Of a stretch of 64,000 nucleotides of DNA, positions 1-8,232 are shown one piece after another. Source of the DNA: Alicycliphilus sp. UBA6560 (GTDB taxonomy: Bacteria; Pseudomonadota; Gammaproteobacteria; Burkholderiales; Burkholderiaceae_C). Numbering within the stretch: position 1 is the stretch's first letter; every line of letters starts with the position of its first letter. The stretch covers positions 1 through 64,000 of the forward strand of contig DJJU01000004.1 in NCBI GenBank assembly GCA_002434305.1. Reading direction: 5' to 3'. Below the pieces are notes generated by a model that worked only from the letters and a program-made list of their open reading frames with translations, did not search any database and was not told the DNA's origin. The translations under genes were made by a program, and so were the position numbers.

Positions 1-19
1 GGCCAAGATCATCGAGTAA
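1..19 (+). CDS. tuf: elongation factor Tu, C-terminal end (partial)
   Basis: The first bases encode A-K-I-I-E followed by TAA at 17-19. This is the usual C-terminus of bacterial EF-Tu. The placement directly before rpsJ is the standard fus-tuf-rpsJ order of the str/S10 region, which supports the call although only five residues are visible. Confidence 0.75.
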
Positions 20-46
20 TCACGGCATCCCAGCCCAAGGAACACC

Positions 47-358
47 ATGTCCAAGCAAAAGATCCGTATCCGCCTGAAGGCGTTCGATTACAAGCTGATC
101 GACCAGTCCGCTGCCGAGATCGTTGACACTGCCAAGCGCACCGGCGCCATCGTCAAGGGCCCCGTGCCCCTGCCCACGCGCATGAAGCGTTTTGACATCC
201 TGCGTTCGCCGCACGTCAACAAGACCAGCCGCGACCAGCTGGAGATCCGCACGCACCAGCGCCTGATGGACATCGTCGATCCCACCGACAAGACGGTGGA
301 CGCGCTGATGAAGCTGGACCTGCCGGCCGGCGTGGACGTCGAGATCAAGCTGCAGTAA
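47..358 (+). CDS. rpsJ: 30S ribosomal protein S10
   Basis: This 103-residue protein has the normal S10 length and its family signature (the segment SPHVNKTSRDQLEIR is visible). S10 sits in the head of the 30S subunit and, as NusE, also binds NusB in antitermination complexes. The ATG follows an AAGGAA ribosome-binding site. Only 27 nt separate it from the tuf stop, so it is probably read from the tuf transcript. A hairpin and a new promoter separate it from rplC, so rpsJ looks like the last gene of the upstream unit rather than the first of the S10 unit. Confidence 0.97.
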   Translation: MSKQKIRIRLKAFDYKLIDQSAAEIVDTAKRTGAIVKGPVPLPTRMKRFDILRSPHVNKTSRDQLEIRTHQRLMDIVDPTDKTVDALMKLDLPAGVDVEIKLQ

Positions 359-375
359 ACCTGTAGCCATCGCAC

Positions 376-413
376 CGCCCGCCTGCACCTTCGGGTGCAC
401 CGGGCGCCTTTCT
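376..413 (+). terminator. probable terminator or attenuator after rpsJ
   Basis: The arms CGCCCG (376-381) and CGGGCG (401-406) enclose TGCACC-TTCG-GGTGCA (384-399) and are followed by a short T-rich stretch (CCTTTCT). The UUCG tetraloop stem is very stable, but the T tract is weak, so partial termination between rpsJ and rplC is the likely outcome. Confidence 0.6.
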
Positions 414-422
414 AACGCGGAC

Positions 423-451
423 TTGCTCAGCTGAGCAGTCCGCGTTATACT
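423..451 (+). promoter_or_regulatory. sigma-70 promoter for rplC with embedded palindrome
   Basis: TTGCTC at 423-428 and TATACT at 446-451 are separated by 17 bp, a near-consensus sigma-70 promoter. The perfect 14-bp palindrome TGCTCAGCTGAGCA (424-437) covers the -35 box and half of the spacer, and an imperfect extension runs from 416 to 444. The predicted transcript has a leader of about 150 nt before rplC. Regulation through the palindrome is inference. Confidence 0.65.
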
Positions 452-608
452 TTGCGGCTTCGCATTTTTGCGCCCTGCGTTTGCTCGCGGGGTTTGCCGG
501 TGCGAAGTTTCATCAACCTTCTTTCGTGCGCGCTGGCGCCACTCGTGGACCACTCGCAACGCCTTGGCCAATTGAAGTCGGGGCGGCGGAAGTTTTGGAG
601 AATAACCA

Positions 609-1283
609 ATGAGTCTGAGCAACTCCCTCGGGTTGCTGGGCCGCAAGGTGGGCATGATGCGTCTGTTCACCGATGACGGGGACGCAGTGCCCGTCACGGT
701 GGTGGATGTGTCGGGCAACCGCGTGACCCAGGTCAAAACCCAAGAGAACGATGGCTACGTGGCCCTGCAGGTCACGTTCGGTTCGCGCAAGGCCTCGCGC
801 GTGACCAAGCCTGAAGCCGGCCACCTCGCCAAGGCGGGTGTCGAAGCCGGTGAGATCATCCGTGAATTCCGCGTGACGGCAGAAACCGCCGGCAAGTACG
901 CCGCTGGTACCAGCCTGCCCGTGGCTGACGTGTTCGCCGTGGGCCAGAAGGTCGATGTGCAGGGCACCTCGATCGGCAAGGGCTACGCCGGCACGATCAA
1001 GCGTCACAACTTCAGCTCGCAGCGCGCGTCGCACGGCAACAGCCGTTCGCACAACGTGCCCGGCTCCATCGGCATGGCCCAGGATCCCGGCCGCGTGTTC
1101 CCCGGCAAGAAGATGACGGGCCACATGGGCGACGAGACCGTGACCACCCAGAACCTCGATGTCATCCGCATCGACGAAGCCCGTCAGCTGCTGCTGATCA
1201 AGGGTGCCGTTCCCGGCTCCAAGGGCGGTTTCGTCACCGTGCGTCCGGCCATCAAGGCCACTGTCTCCAAGGGGGCGAACTAA
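609..1283 (+). CDS. rplC: 50S ribosomal protein L3
   Basis: The protein has 224 residues, slightly longer than E. coli L3 (209), with the family segment FSSQRASHGNSRSHN and the PGRVFPGKKMTGHMG loop that reaches toward the peptidyl-transferase centre. L3 is an early 23S rRNA assembly protein. The ATG is preceded by TTGGAGAATAACC. It is the first gene behind the 423-451 promoter, and its stop codon is directly followed by the rplD ATG, so translation of the two is coupled. Confidence 0.97.
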   Translation: MSLSNSLGLLGRKVGMMRLFTDDGDAVPVTVVDVSGNRVTQVKTQENDGYVALQVTFGSRKASRVTKPEAGHLAKAGVEAGEIIREFRVTAETAGKYAAGTSLPVADVFAVGQKVDVQGTSIGKGYAGTIKRHNFSSQRASHGNSRSHNVPGSIGMAQDPGRVFPGKKMTGHMGDETVTTQNLDVIRIDEARQLLLIKGAVPGSKGGFVTVRPAIKATVSKGAN

Positions 1284-1904
1284 ATGCAGCTCGAACTCCT
1301 GAATGAACAAGGCCAAGCCGCGTCCAAGGTGGACGTGCCCGAGACCGTGTTCGACCGCCAGTACAACGAAGCGCTGGTCCACCAGATCGTCGTCGCCTAC
1401 CAGGCCAATGCCCGCCAGGGCACCCGTGCCCAGAAGGACCGCGAGCAGGTGCGCCACTCGACCAAGAAGCCCTTCAAGCAAAAGGGCACCGGCAACGCAC
1501 GTGCCGGTATGACCTCCTCGCCGCTGTGGCGTGGGGGCGGTCGCATCTTCCCGAACCTGCCTGACGAAAACTTCACGCAGAAGATCAATAAGAAGATGTA
1601 CCGCGCCGGCATGGCCTCCATCCTGTCGCAGCTGGCCCGTGAAGGCCGTCTGGCCGTGGTGGACTCGCTGAAGCTGGACAGCCCCAAGACCAAGGTCCTG
1701 GCCGACAAGTTCAAGGCCATGAACCTGCAATCGGTGATGGTGATCGCCGATGAGGTCGATGAAAACCTGTACCTCGCCTCGCGCAATCTGAAGAACGTGT
1801 TCGTCGTCGAGCCGCGCTATGCAGATCCCGTGTCGCTGGTGCACTTCAAGAAAGTGCTCGTCACCAAGGGCGCGATCGACAAACTCAAGGAGATGTTCGC
1901 ATGA
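1284..1904 (+). CDS. rplD: 50S ribosomal protein L4
   Basis: The 206-residue protein has the L4/L1e features, including the basic loop segment GTGNARAGMTSSPLWRGGG that lines the exit tunnel. In E. coli, L4 is the autogenous repressor of the S10 operon; whether that holds here with a different leader is unknown. It starts on the base after the rplC stop and overlaps rplW by four bases (ATGA). Confidence 0.97.
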   Translation: MQLELLNEQGQAASKVDVPETVFDRQYNEALVHQIVVAYQANARQGTRAQKDREQVRHSTKKPFKQKGTGNARAGMTSSPLWRGGGRIFPNLPDENFTQKINKKMYRAGMASILSQLAREGRLAVVDSLKLDSPKTKVLADKFKAMNLQSVMVIADEVDENLYLASRNLKNVFVVEPRYADPVSLVHFKKVLVTKGAIDKLKEMFA

Positions 1905-2215
1905 GCACACCCCAGTTTGACGAAGGTCGTCTGATGCAGGTGCTGGTCGCTCCCATCGTGTCCGAGAAGGCCACCATGGTTGCCGAGAAGGCCAACGCTG
2001 TGACGTTCAAGGTGCTGCAAAACGCCACCAAGCCCGAGATCAAGGCCGCCGTGGAGCTGCTCTTCAAGGTCGAGGTCAAGGGCGTTTCCGTGCTCAACAC
2101 CAAGGGCAAGACCCGCCGCTTCGGCAAGACCGTGGGCCGCCGCGACAACGTGCGCAAGGCCTATGTGCTGCTCAAGGAAGGCCAAGAGCTGAACCTGTCC
2201 GGGGAGGCCGCGTAA
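1901..2215 (+). CDS. rplW: 50S ribosomal protein L23
   Basis: The product has 104 residues, the usual size for L23, with the core RLMQVLVAPIVSEKATM and the C-terminal GKTRRFGKTVGRR rRNA-binding stretch. L23 sits at the tunnel exit and docks trigger factor and SRP. The start overlaps the rplD stop (ATGA), and rplB follows after 3 nt. Confidence 0.96.
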   Translation: MSTPQFDEGRLMQVLVAPIVSEKATMVAEKANAVTFKVLQNATKPEIKAAVELLFKVEVKGVSVLNTKGKTRRFGKTVGRRDNVRKAYVLLKEGQELNLSGEAA

Positions 2216-2218
2216 ACC

Positions 2219-3043
2219 ATGGCTGTCATCAAACTCAAACCGACTTCTCCCGGCCAGCGCGGCGCGGTGAAGATTTCGCGCGACCACCTGCACAAGGGTG
2301 CCGCACACGCGCCTCTGCTGGAGCCCCAGTTCCAGAAGGCCGGCCGCAACAACAACGGCCACATCACCATCCGTCACAAGGGCGGTGGCCACAAGCACCA
2401 CTACCGCGTGGTGGACTTCCGTCGCAACAAGGACGCCATCCCCGCTAAGGTGGAGCGCATCGAGTACGACCCCAACCGCACGGCCCACATCGCCCTGGTG
2501 TGCTATGCCGACGGCGAGCGTCGCTACATCATCGCCCCGCGCAACCTGGAAGTGGGCGCGACCATCGTCAGCGGCTCCGAGGCTCCGATCCGCGTGGGCA
2601 ACACCCTGCCGATCCGCAACATCCCCGTGGGCTCGACCATCCACTGCATCGAGCTGAAGGCCGGTGCCGGCGCGCAGATCGCGCGCTCGGCTGGCACTTT
2701 CGCCACGCTGCTGGCCCGCGAAGGCGTGTACGCCCAGGTGCGCATGCGCTCTGGTGAAGTGCGCCGCGTGCACATCGAGTGCCGCGCCACGATTGGCGAA
2801 GTGGCCAATGGCGAGCACAGCCTGCGTCAGCTGGGCAAGGCCGGTGTCAAGCGCTGGATGGGCATCCGCCCGACGGTGCGCGGCGTGGCCATGAACCCGA
2901 TCGATCACCCGCACGGTGGTGGTGAAGGCCGTACCGGCGAAGGCCGTCACGCAGTTGACCCATGGGGCAACCTGACGAAGGGCTACCGCACCCGTAACAA
3001 CAAGCGCACGCAGACCATGATCGTGTCGCGTCGCAAGAAGTAA
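2219..3043 (+). CDS. rplB: 50S ribosomal protein L2
   Basis: The protein has 274 residues, matching the family (273 in E. coli). The conserved MNPIDHPHGGGEGRT motif with the histidine important for peptidyl transfer is present near the C-terminus. The gene lies in the unbroken S10 order L3-L4-L23-L2-S19. Confidence 0.98.
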   Translation: MAVIKLKPTSPGQRGAVKISRDHLHKGAAHAPLLEPQFQKAGRNNNGHITIRHKGGGHKHHYRVVDFRRNKDAIPAKVERIEYDPNRTAHIALVCYADGERRYIIAPRNLEVGATIVSGSEAPIRVGNTLPIRNIPVGSTIHCIELKAGAGAQIARSAGTFATLLAREGVYAQVRMRSGEVRRVHIECRATIGEVANGEHSLRQLGKAGVKRWMGIRPTVRGVAMNPIDHPHGGGEGRTGEGRHAVDPWGNLTKGYRTRNNKRTQTMIVSRRKK

Positions 3044-3053
3044 GAGGTAGCAA

Positions 3054-3332
3054 ATGACTCGTTCTCTCAAAAAGGGTCCGTTTGTTGACCACCACTTGCT
3101 GGCCAAGGCCGAGAAGGCTGTCGCCACCAAGGACAAGAAGCCTGTCAAGACCTGGTCGCGTCGCTCCATGGTTCTGCCCGACTTCATCGGCCTGACCATT
3201 GCCGTGCACAACGGCAAGCAGCACGTGCCGGTCTATGTCACCGACCAGATGGTGGGCCACAAGCTGGGCGAATTTGCCCTGACGCGGACCTTCAAGGGTC
3301 ACCCTGCGGACAAGAAAGTCCAGAAGAAATAA
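3054..3332 (+). CDS. rpsS: 30S ribosomal protein S19
   Basis: This 92-residue S19 begins TRSLKKGPFVDHHLL and contains WSRRSMVLPDFIGLTI, both diagnostic. S19 binds the 30S head with S13. An AAGAGGTAG ribosome-binding region precedes the ATG, and 10 nt separate it from each neighbour. Confidence 0.97.
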   Translation: MTRSLKKGPFVDHHLLAKAEKAVATKDKKPVKTWSRRSMVLPDFIGLTIAVHNGKQHVPVYVTDQMVGHKLGEFALTRTFKGHPADKKVQKK

Positions 3333-3342
3333 GGAGTAGACC

Positions 3343-3675
3343 ATGTCTGAAACACGTGCAGTCCTCCGGGGCGTGCGCCTGTCGGTGGACAAGGGCCGCC
3401 TCGTGGCTGACCTGATCCGCGGCAAGAAGGTGGACCAGGCCCTGGACATCCTGACCTTCACGCAAAAGAAGGCCGCCGGGATCGTCAAGAAGGTGCTGGA
3501 GTCCGCCATTGCCAACGCCGAGCACAACGACGGCGCCGACATCGACGAGCTGAAGGTCAAGACCATCTACGTCGAGCAAGGCACCACGCTCAAGCGTTTC
3601 ACCGCGCGCGCCAAGGGCCGCGGCAACCGCATCAGCAAGCCGACCTGCCACATCTACGTGACCGTGGGCAACTGA
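3343..3675 (+). CDS. rplV: 50S ribosomal protein L22
   Basis: The 110-residue L22 has the expected length. The beta-hairpin that enters the exit tunnel is represented by the C-terminal segment RFTARAKGRGNRI. This is the loop where macrolide-resistance mutations usually fall, and nothing aberrant is seen. An AAGGAG ribosome-binding site lies before the ATG. Confidence 0.97.
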   Translation: MSETRAVLRGVRLSVDKGRLVADLIRGKKVDQALDILTFTQKKAAGIVKKVLESAIANAEHNDGADIDELKVKTIYVEQGTTLKRFTARAKGRGNRISKPTCHIYVTVGN

Positions 3676-3690
3676 GGCCAAAGGAAGAAT

Positions 3691-4566
<876 letters not shown>

Positions 4567-4568
4567 AC

Positions 4569-4985
4569 ATGCTGCAACCCGCACGCCGCAAGTTCCGCAA
4601 GGAACAAAAGGGCCGCAATACCGGCATTGCCACGCGTGGCAATTCGGTGGCCTTCGGTGATTTCGGCCTGAAGTGCACGGACCGCGGCCGCCTGACGGCC
4701 CGCCAGATCGAAGCCGCGCGCCGCGCGATTTCCCGCCACGTCAAGCGTGGGGGCCGCATCTGGATCCGCGTGTTCCCGGACAAGCCCATCTCCACCAAGC
4801 CCGCCGAAGTGCGTATGGGCAACGGCAAGGGCAACCCCGAGTACTACGTGGCCGAAATCCAGCCCGGCAAGGTCGTGTTCGAGATCGTGGGTGTGCCCGA
4901 GGAGCTGGCACGCGAGGCGTTCCGCCTGGCTGCTGCCAAGCTGCCGCTGCGCACCACGTTCGTGGCCCGTCAGATTGGCGCTTGA
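4569..4985 (+). CDS. rplP: 50S ribosomal protein L16
   Basis: The protein has 138 residues, versus 136 in E. coli, with the N-terminal PARRKFRKEQKGRN and the loop RGGRIWIRVFPDKP. L16 contacts tRNA in the A site and organises 23S rRNA late in assembly. It starts 2 nt after rpsC, so coupled translation is likely. Confidence 0.97.
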   Translation: MLQPARRKFRKEQKGRNTGIATRGNSVAFGDFGLKCTDRGRLTARQIEAARRAISRHVKRGGRIWIRVFPDKPISTKPAEVRMGNGKGNPEYYVAEIQPGKVVFEIVGVPEELAREAFRLAAAKLPLRTTFVARQIGA

Positions 4986-5002
4986 GAAACAAGAGGATCG
5001 AT

Positions 5003-5209
5003 ATGACGAAAGCTGCTGAACTGCGCCAAAAGGACGAGGCCGGCCTGAAGGACGAAATCAAGTCGCTGCAGAAGGCCCACTTCGGCCTGCGCATGCAAAA
5101 GGCCACGCAACAGCTGGGCAACACGACCCTGCTGAAGTCCACGCGCCGCGACATCGCCCGCGCCAAGACCATCCTTGCCCAAAAGCAAGCCGCCAACGTG
5201 AAGGCCTAA
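5003..5209 (+). CDS. rpmC: 50S ribosomal protein L29
   Basis: The frame is open from well upstream, but the real start is the ATG at 5003, behind AAGAGGATCGAT and after the rplP stop. It gives a 68-residue protein starting MTKAAELRQKDEAGLKDE, the normal L29 size. The two-helix coiled coil and the motif NTTLLKSTRRDIARAKTIL are typical. L29 lies at the tunnel exit next to L23. Confidence 0.96.
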   Translation: MTKAAELRQKDEAGLKDEIKSLQKAHFGLRMQKATQQLGNTTLLKSTRRDIARAKTILAQKQAANVKA

Positions 5210-5218
5210 GGAGCGAAC

Positions 5219-5488
5219 ATGACGGAAGCCAAAACATCCCTCAAGCGCACCCTGGTCGGCAAGGTGGTGAGCGACAAGCGCGCCAAGACCATCACCGTGA
5301 TGGTCGAGCGCCGCGTCAAGCACCCCATCTACGACAAGATCGTGATCAAGTCGAGCAAGTACCACGCGCACGACGAGAACGGTGACTACAAGATGGGCGA
5401 TACCGTGGAAATCACGGAAAGCCGCCCGCTGTCCAAGACCAAGAACTGGGTGGCTACCCGCCTGGTGCAAAAGGCCGGTCTGGTCTAA
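5219..5488 (+). CDS. rpsQ: 30S ribosomal protein S17
   Basis: The 89-residue S17 has the OB-fold motif GKVVSDKRAKTITVMVERRV and the C-terminal ESRPLSKTKNWVATRLV. S17 is a primary 16S rRNA binder. It is the last gene of this operon: a strong terminator follows within 35 nt and the spc operon (rplN onward) is absent downstream. Confidence 0.97.
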   Translation: MTEAKTSLKRTLVGKVVSDKRAKTITVMVERRVKHPIYDKIVIKSSKYHAHDENGDYKMGDTVEITESRPLSKTKNWVATRLVQKAGLV

Positions 5489-5522
5489 GCCCTTGCGGCT
5501 CACGCCGCAGCGCTGCCACAGG

Positions 5523-5553
5523 AAACGACCCACAATCGTGGGTCGTTTTTTTT
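5523..5553 (+). terminator. rho-independent terminator of the S10 operon
   Basis: The stem AAACGACCCAC (5523-5533) pairs with GTGGGTCGTTT (5538-5548) across an AATC loop and runs into eight T residues (5546-5553). This is a textbook intrinsic terminator. Confidence 0.95.
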
Positions 5554-5578
5554 CGTCCCTACTTTTCAGGAGATTCGC

Positions 5579-6088
5579 ATGATCAAGATCGGTGACACGC
5601 TGCCCGCAGCCACGTTGATGGAATACCAGCACGCCGAGGACGGCACCTGCGCCACCAGCGGCCCGCAGCCCGTGAACGTGCAGGAAGCCGCCGCCGGCAA
5701 GACCATCGCCCTGTTCGCCGTGCCCGGCGCCTTCACGCCCACCTGCTCGGCCCAGCACGTGCCCGGCTACGTGGAGAACGCCGATGCGCTGAAGGCCGCC
5801 GGCGTGGACGAGATCTGGTGTGTGTCGGTCAATGACGCCTTCGTCATGGGCGCCTGGGCCAAGGACCAGAAGACCGGCCGCAAGGTGCGCATGCTGGCCG
5901 ACGGCGACGCGGCCTTCGCCAAGGCCACCGGCCTGACGCTGGACCTGAACGGCAAGGGCCTGGGCCTGCGCAGCAACCGCTATTCCATGCTGGTCAAGGA
6001 CGGCAAGGTGGCGCAGCTGAACGTCGAGGCACCGGGCAAGTTCGAGGTCAGTGACGCGGCCACGCTGCTGGGTCAGGCCCGCGCCTGA
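5579..6088 (+). CDS. Prx5-type peroxiredoxin
   Basis: This 169-residue cytosolic enzyme reduces hydrogen and alkyl peroxides. The segment VPGAFTPTCSAQHVPGY places the peroxidatic cysteine at position 56, the signature of the Prx5/type II branch. Two further cysteines (C24 and one near 81) are candidates for resolving, but the usual resolving position was not confirmed; such enzymes often use glutathione/glutaredoxin. The ATG follows AGGAGATTCGC. It stands alone, enclosed by the S10 terminator and its own terminator. Confidence 0.92.
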   Translation: MIKIGDTLPAATLMEYQHAEDGTCATSGPQPVNVQEAAAGKTIALFAVPGAFTPTCSAQHVPGYVENADALKAAGVDEIWCVSVNDAFVMGAWAKDQKTGRKVRMLADGDAAFAKATGLTLDLNGKGLGLRSNRYSMLVKDGKVAQLNVEAPGKFEVSDAATLLGQARA

Positions 6089-6109
6089 TCGGCATCGAGT
6101 CACTCGGCA

Positions 6110-6150
6110 AACGCCGCATGGGCCCGCCGCCCGTGCGGCGTTGCTCTTTA
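6110..6150 (+). terminator. terminator after the peroxiredoxin gene
   Basis: AACGCCGCA (6110-6118) pairs with TGCGGCGTT (6134-6142), with an inner GGGC/GCCC stem, followed by GCTCTTTA. It is directly followed by a copy of the TTTGATAGCTG repeat. Confidence 0.75.
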
Positions 6151-6203
6151 TTTGATAGCTGCTCGCGCTTGACTGCCAAGGGCTGAAGGCTAAAAAGGCT
6201 TGA
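6151..6203 (+). repeat. Comamonadaceae intergenic repeat, copy A
   Basis: Begins TTTGATAGCTGCTCGCGCTT. It lies between the 3' ends of the convergent peroxiredoxin and GNAT genes. Confidence 0.8.
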
Positions 6204-6227
6204 AACCTCTGGCGGTCTGGCTCGCCC

Positions 6228-6755
6228 TCAGAAGATGTCGGCCTTGAGGTAGTGCGCCCCGGCGATGGGGTTGTGGTAGTAGGGCGGGATTTCCTCGAAG
6301 CCCAGCTCGGCGTACAGCGCGCGCGCAGACTCCATGCCGTCCAGCGTGTCCAGCAGCACGCTGGCGTAGCCGGCGCGGCGGGCGGCGTCCAGCATGGCCT
6401 CGGCCAGCTGCCGGCCCAGGCCGAAGCCCCGGAAGGCTTTGCGCACGTACAGGCGCTTCATCTCGGCGGCGTTGGCGTAGTCGGCCGTGTCCAACGGCCG
6501 CAGCGCGCAGCAGCCGGCCAGCGCGCCGTCCACCAGGGCCAAAAGGATGCAGCCGCGCGGCGGAGCATAGTCGCCGGGCAGATCGGCCAGCTCGGCCTGG
6601 AAGTTCTGGAAACCCAGGTCGATGCCCAGGCTGTCCGCGTACTCCTCGAAGAGCTCGCGTACCTGCGCCATCTCGTGCGCTTCGGTGGGGTAGAGCAGGG
6701 CGATGGAGGGCAACGGGTCCACGGCGCGGTGCGTTTCCTCGGTAGCGGGTGTCAT
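6228..6755 (-). CDS. GNAT family N-acetyltransferase
   Basis: Starting at the ATG at 6755 (MTPATEETHRAVDPL) the protein has 175 residues. The open frame reaches further upstream, but that part lies inside the cytochrome b gene and has out-of-frame composition, so the later start is preferred. The acetyl-CoA binding region is visible as KRLYVRKAFRGFGLGRQLAE (Q/RxxGxG/A pattern), followed by the LLDTLDGMESARALYAELGF motif near the C-terminus. The substrate is unknown. It lies 19 nt downstream of the cytochrome b gene and may share its transcript. Confidence 0.88.
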   Translation of the reverse strand: MTPATEETHRAVDPLPSIALLYPTEAHEMAQVRELFEEYADSLGIDLGFQNFQAELADLPGDYAPPRGCILLALVDGALAGCCALRPLDTADYANAAEMKRLYVRKAFRGFGLGRQLAEAMLDAARRAGYASVLLDTLDGMESARALYAELGFEEIPPYYHNPIAGAHYLKADIF

Positions 6756-6774
6756 ACGGGCAGTGTATCGGGCG

Positions 6775-7455
6775 CTAGAAGCCGCCCGCATCCAGGCGCG
6801 ACACCCACCAGGCCGCCAGCGCGCACAGCGCCAGCAGCACGGCGGCGCGGGCGCGGCTGGCGCCATCGTCGCGCGAGGGCGGCACGGCCTGGGGCAGCGC
6901 CTTGTCCCCGGTGAGCATGGGCCGCACGATGGCGCGCCGGCGCACCAGGGCATAAAAGGCGATGGCGAGCACGTGCAGTCCCACCAGCGCGTACAGCAGG
7001 TACTGCCCCACGTCGGCGTGGTACCAGGTGGCGCGGCCTACCCACAGGCCGGACAGGTATTGCGCCAGCGGCCCCGTGAAGGAGATCTCGTCGTCGCTGG
7101 CCAGCCCGCTGGCCACCTGCAGTGCCAGGGCCGCCAGCAGGGCGAAGACCGACAGCGCGCCCAGCGGGGAATGGCCGACCTCGTCCACCTGGGGCTGCCC
7201 GCGCCCGCGCAGATAGGGCAGCAGCCGCGCGGGCGCATACAGAAAGCTGGCAAAGCGCGACCAGCGTCCGCCTACGAAGCCCCACAGCAGGCGGAAGGCC
7301 AACAGCGCCAGCACCACGTAGCCCAGCCGCAAATGCCACTGCATGGCACTGCCGCCCAGCTTGGCGGTGACCACCAGGGCGACCACCGCGGCGGCCAGCG
7401 ACCAGTGAAACAGGCGGGTGGGCAGATCCCAGATGCGTACCGTGTGCTGTTGCAT
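6775..7455 (-). CDS. cytochrome b561-type di-haem membrane protein
   Basis: The 226-residue protein begins RIWDLPTRLFHWSLAA, the N-terminal signature of b-type cytochromes related to b561 and Ni/Fe-hydrogenase subunit b. About four to five hydrophobic helices are present. Histidines in the first helix (LFHW), at QWHLRLGY, in TWYHADVGQ and in LVGLHVLAI are plausible haem ligands. It would pass electrons between quinol and a periplasmic c-type cytochrome. The divergent neighbour encodes cytochrome c', a common pairing that suggests a shared function. Confidence 0.9.
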   Translation of the reverse strand: MQQHTVRIWDLPTRLFHWSLAAAVVALVVTAKLGGSAMQWHLRLGYVVLALLAFRLLWGFVGGRWSRFASFLYAPARLLPYLRGRGQPQVDEVGHSPLGALSVFALLAALALQVASGLASDDEISFTGPLAQYLSGLWVGRATWYHADVGQYLLYALVGLHVLAIAFYALVRRRAIVRPMLTGDKALPQAVPPSRDDGASRARAAVLLALCALAAWWVSRLDAGGF

Positions 7456-7672
7456 GGAAGGTAGGGGAGATCAAAAAAGGGGTAGGCCTCGGACATTGTG
7501 CCGGGCGGGGCGGCCTGCCGCAGCCGCCCATACTCGAGCAAACCCCGGGTGCTTGGCGCGTGCGCGGCGGCGCCACCGCGCCATACTGGGCACCGGCCGG
7601 GCGGCGCTGCGCCAAGGCGTGGGCCGCCCGGCCGCCCCTGTTCCCGCCCCCAACCCACGGACCGACCAGACC
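7456..7672. promoter_or_regulatory. divergent promoter region, cytochrome b / cytochrome c'
   Basis: This 217-bp intergenic region separates two divergently transcribed haem-protein genes and must hold the promoters of both. I do not see a convincing -35/-10 pair or operator by eye. Confidence 0.4.
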
Positions 7673-8134
7673 ATGCAATTCAAGGCCCTCGCCCTCGCGC
7701 TGACCGCCGCCGCGGCCGGCATGCTCGCGCTGCCCGCAGCCGCCCAGTTTGCCAAGCTCGAAGACGCCATCAAGTACCGCCAGAGCACGTTGTTCGTCAT
7801 CGGCCAGCACTTCGGGCGCATCGGCGCCATGGTCAACGGCAAGGCGCCCCATGACGCGCGCGCCGCGCAGGCCGACGCCGAAGTCATCGCCACGCTGGCG
7901 GCGCTGCCCTGGACGGCCTTCGGCCCCGGCACGGACAAGCCCGCGCCGACCAAGGCCAAGCCCAACGTGTGGACCGAACAGGCCAAGTTCACCGAGCACG
8001 CGGAGAAGTTCCAGGCCGAGGCGCCCAAGCTGCTGGTCGCCGCCAAGACCGGCAGCCTGGACAACCTGAAGGCCGCCTTCGGCCCCACGGCCAACTCCTG
8101 CAAGGCCTGCCACGACAGCTTCCGCGCCCGCTGA
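7673..8134 (+). CDS. cytochrome c' (class II cytochrome c)
   Basis: The ATG at 7673 gives 153 residues with a clean Sec signal peptide (MQFKALALALTAAAAGMLAL, cleaved near AAAQ-F). The haem-binding motif CKACH is close to the C-terminus, which is diagnostic for class II cytochromes c' built as a four-helix bundle. N-terminal sequence AKLEDAIKYRQSTLFVIGQH also fits the family. The periplasmic protein can bind NO or act as an electron carrier. It is paired divergently with a b-type cytochrome. Confidence 0.93.
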   Translation: MQFKALALALTAAAAGMLALPAAAQFAKLEDAIKYRQSTLFVIGQHFGRIGAMVNGKAPHDARAAQADAEVIATLAALPWTAFGPGTDKPAPTKAKPNVWTEQAKFTEHAEKFQAEAPKLLVAAKTGSLDNLKAAFGPTANSCKACHDSFRAR

Positions 8135-8144
8135 CGCGCTAGCC

Positions 8145-8186
8145 TTTTGATAGCTGCCCGCGCAGGCCGGGCAAGCGAAAAGGCCG
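8145..8186 (+). repeat. intergenic repeat, copy B
   Basis: TTTTGATAGCTGCCCGCGCA starts 10 nt after the cytochrome c' stop and merges into the terminator stem that follows. Confidence 0.75.
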
Positions 8187-8210
8187 GTTTTCTTGTGAAA
8201 ACCGGCCTTT
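8179..8210. terminator. bidirectional terminator between cytochrome c' and the TlpA-like gene
   Basis: A perfect 14-bp stem, AAAGGCCGGTTTTC (8179-8192) with GAAAACCGGCCTTT (8197-8210), has a TTGT loop. The flanking genes converge on it, so it can serve both. Confidence 0.88.
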
Positions 8211-8232
8211 GTCCGTGCAAGGTCCGGGTTGC

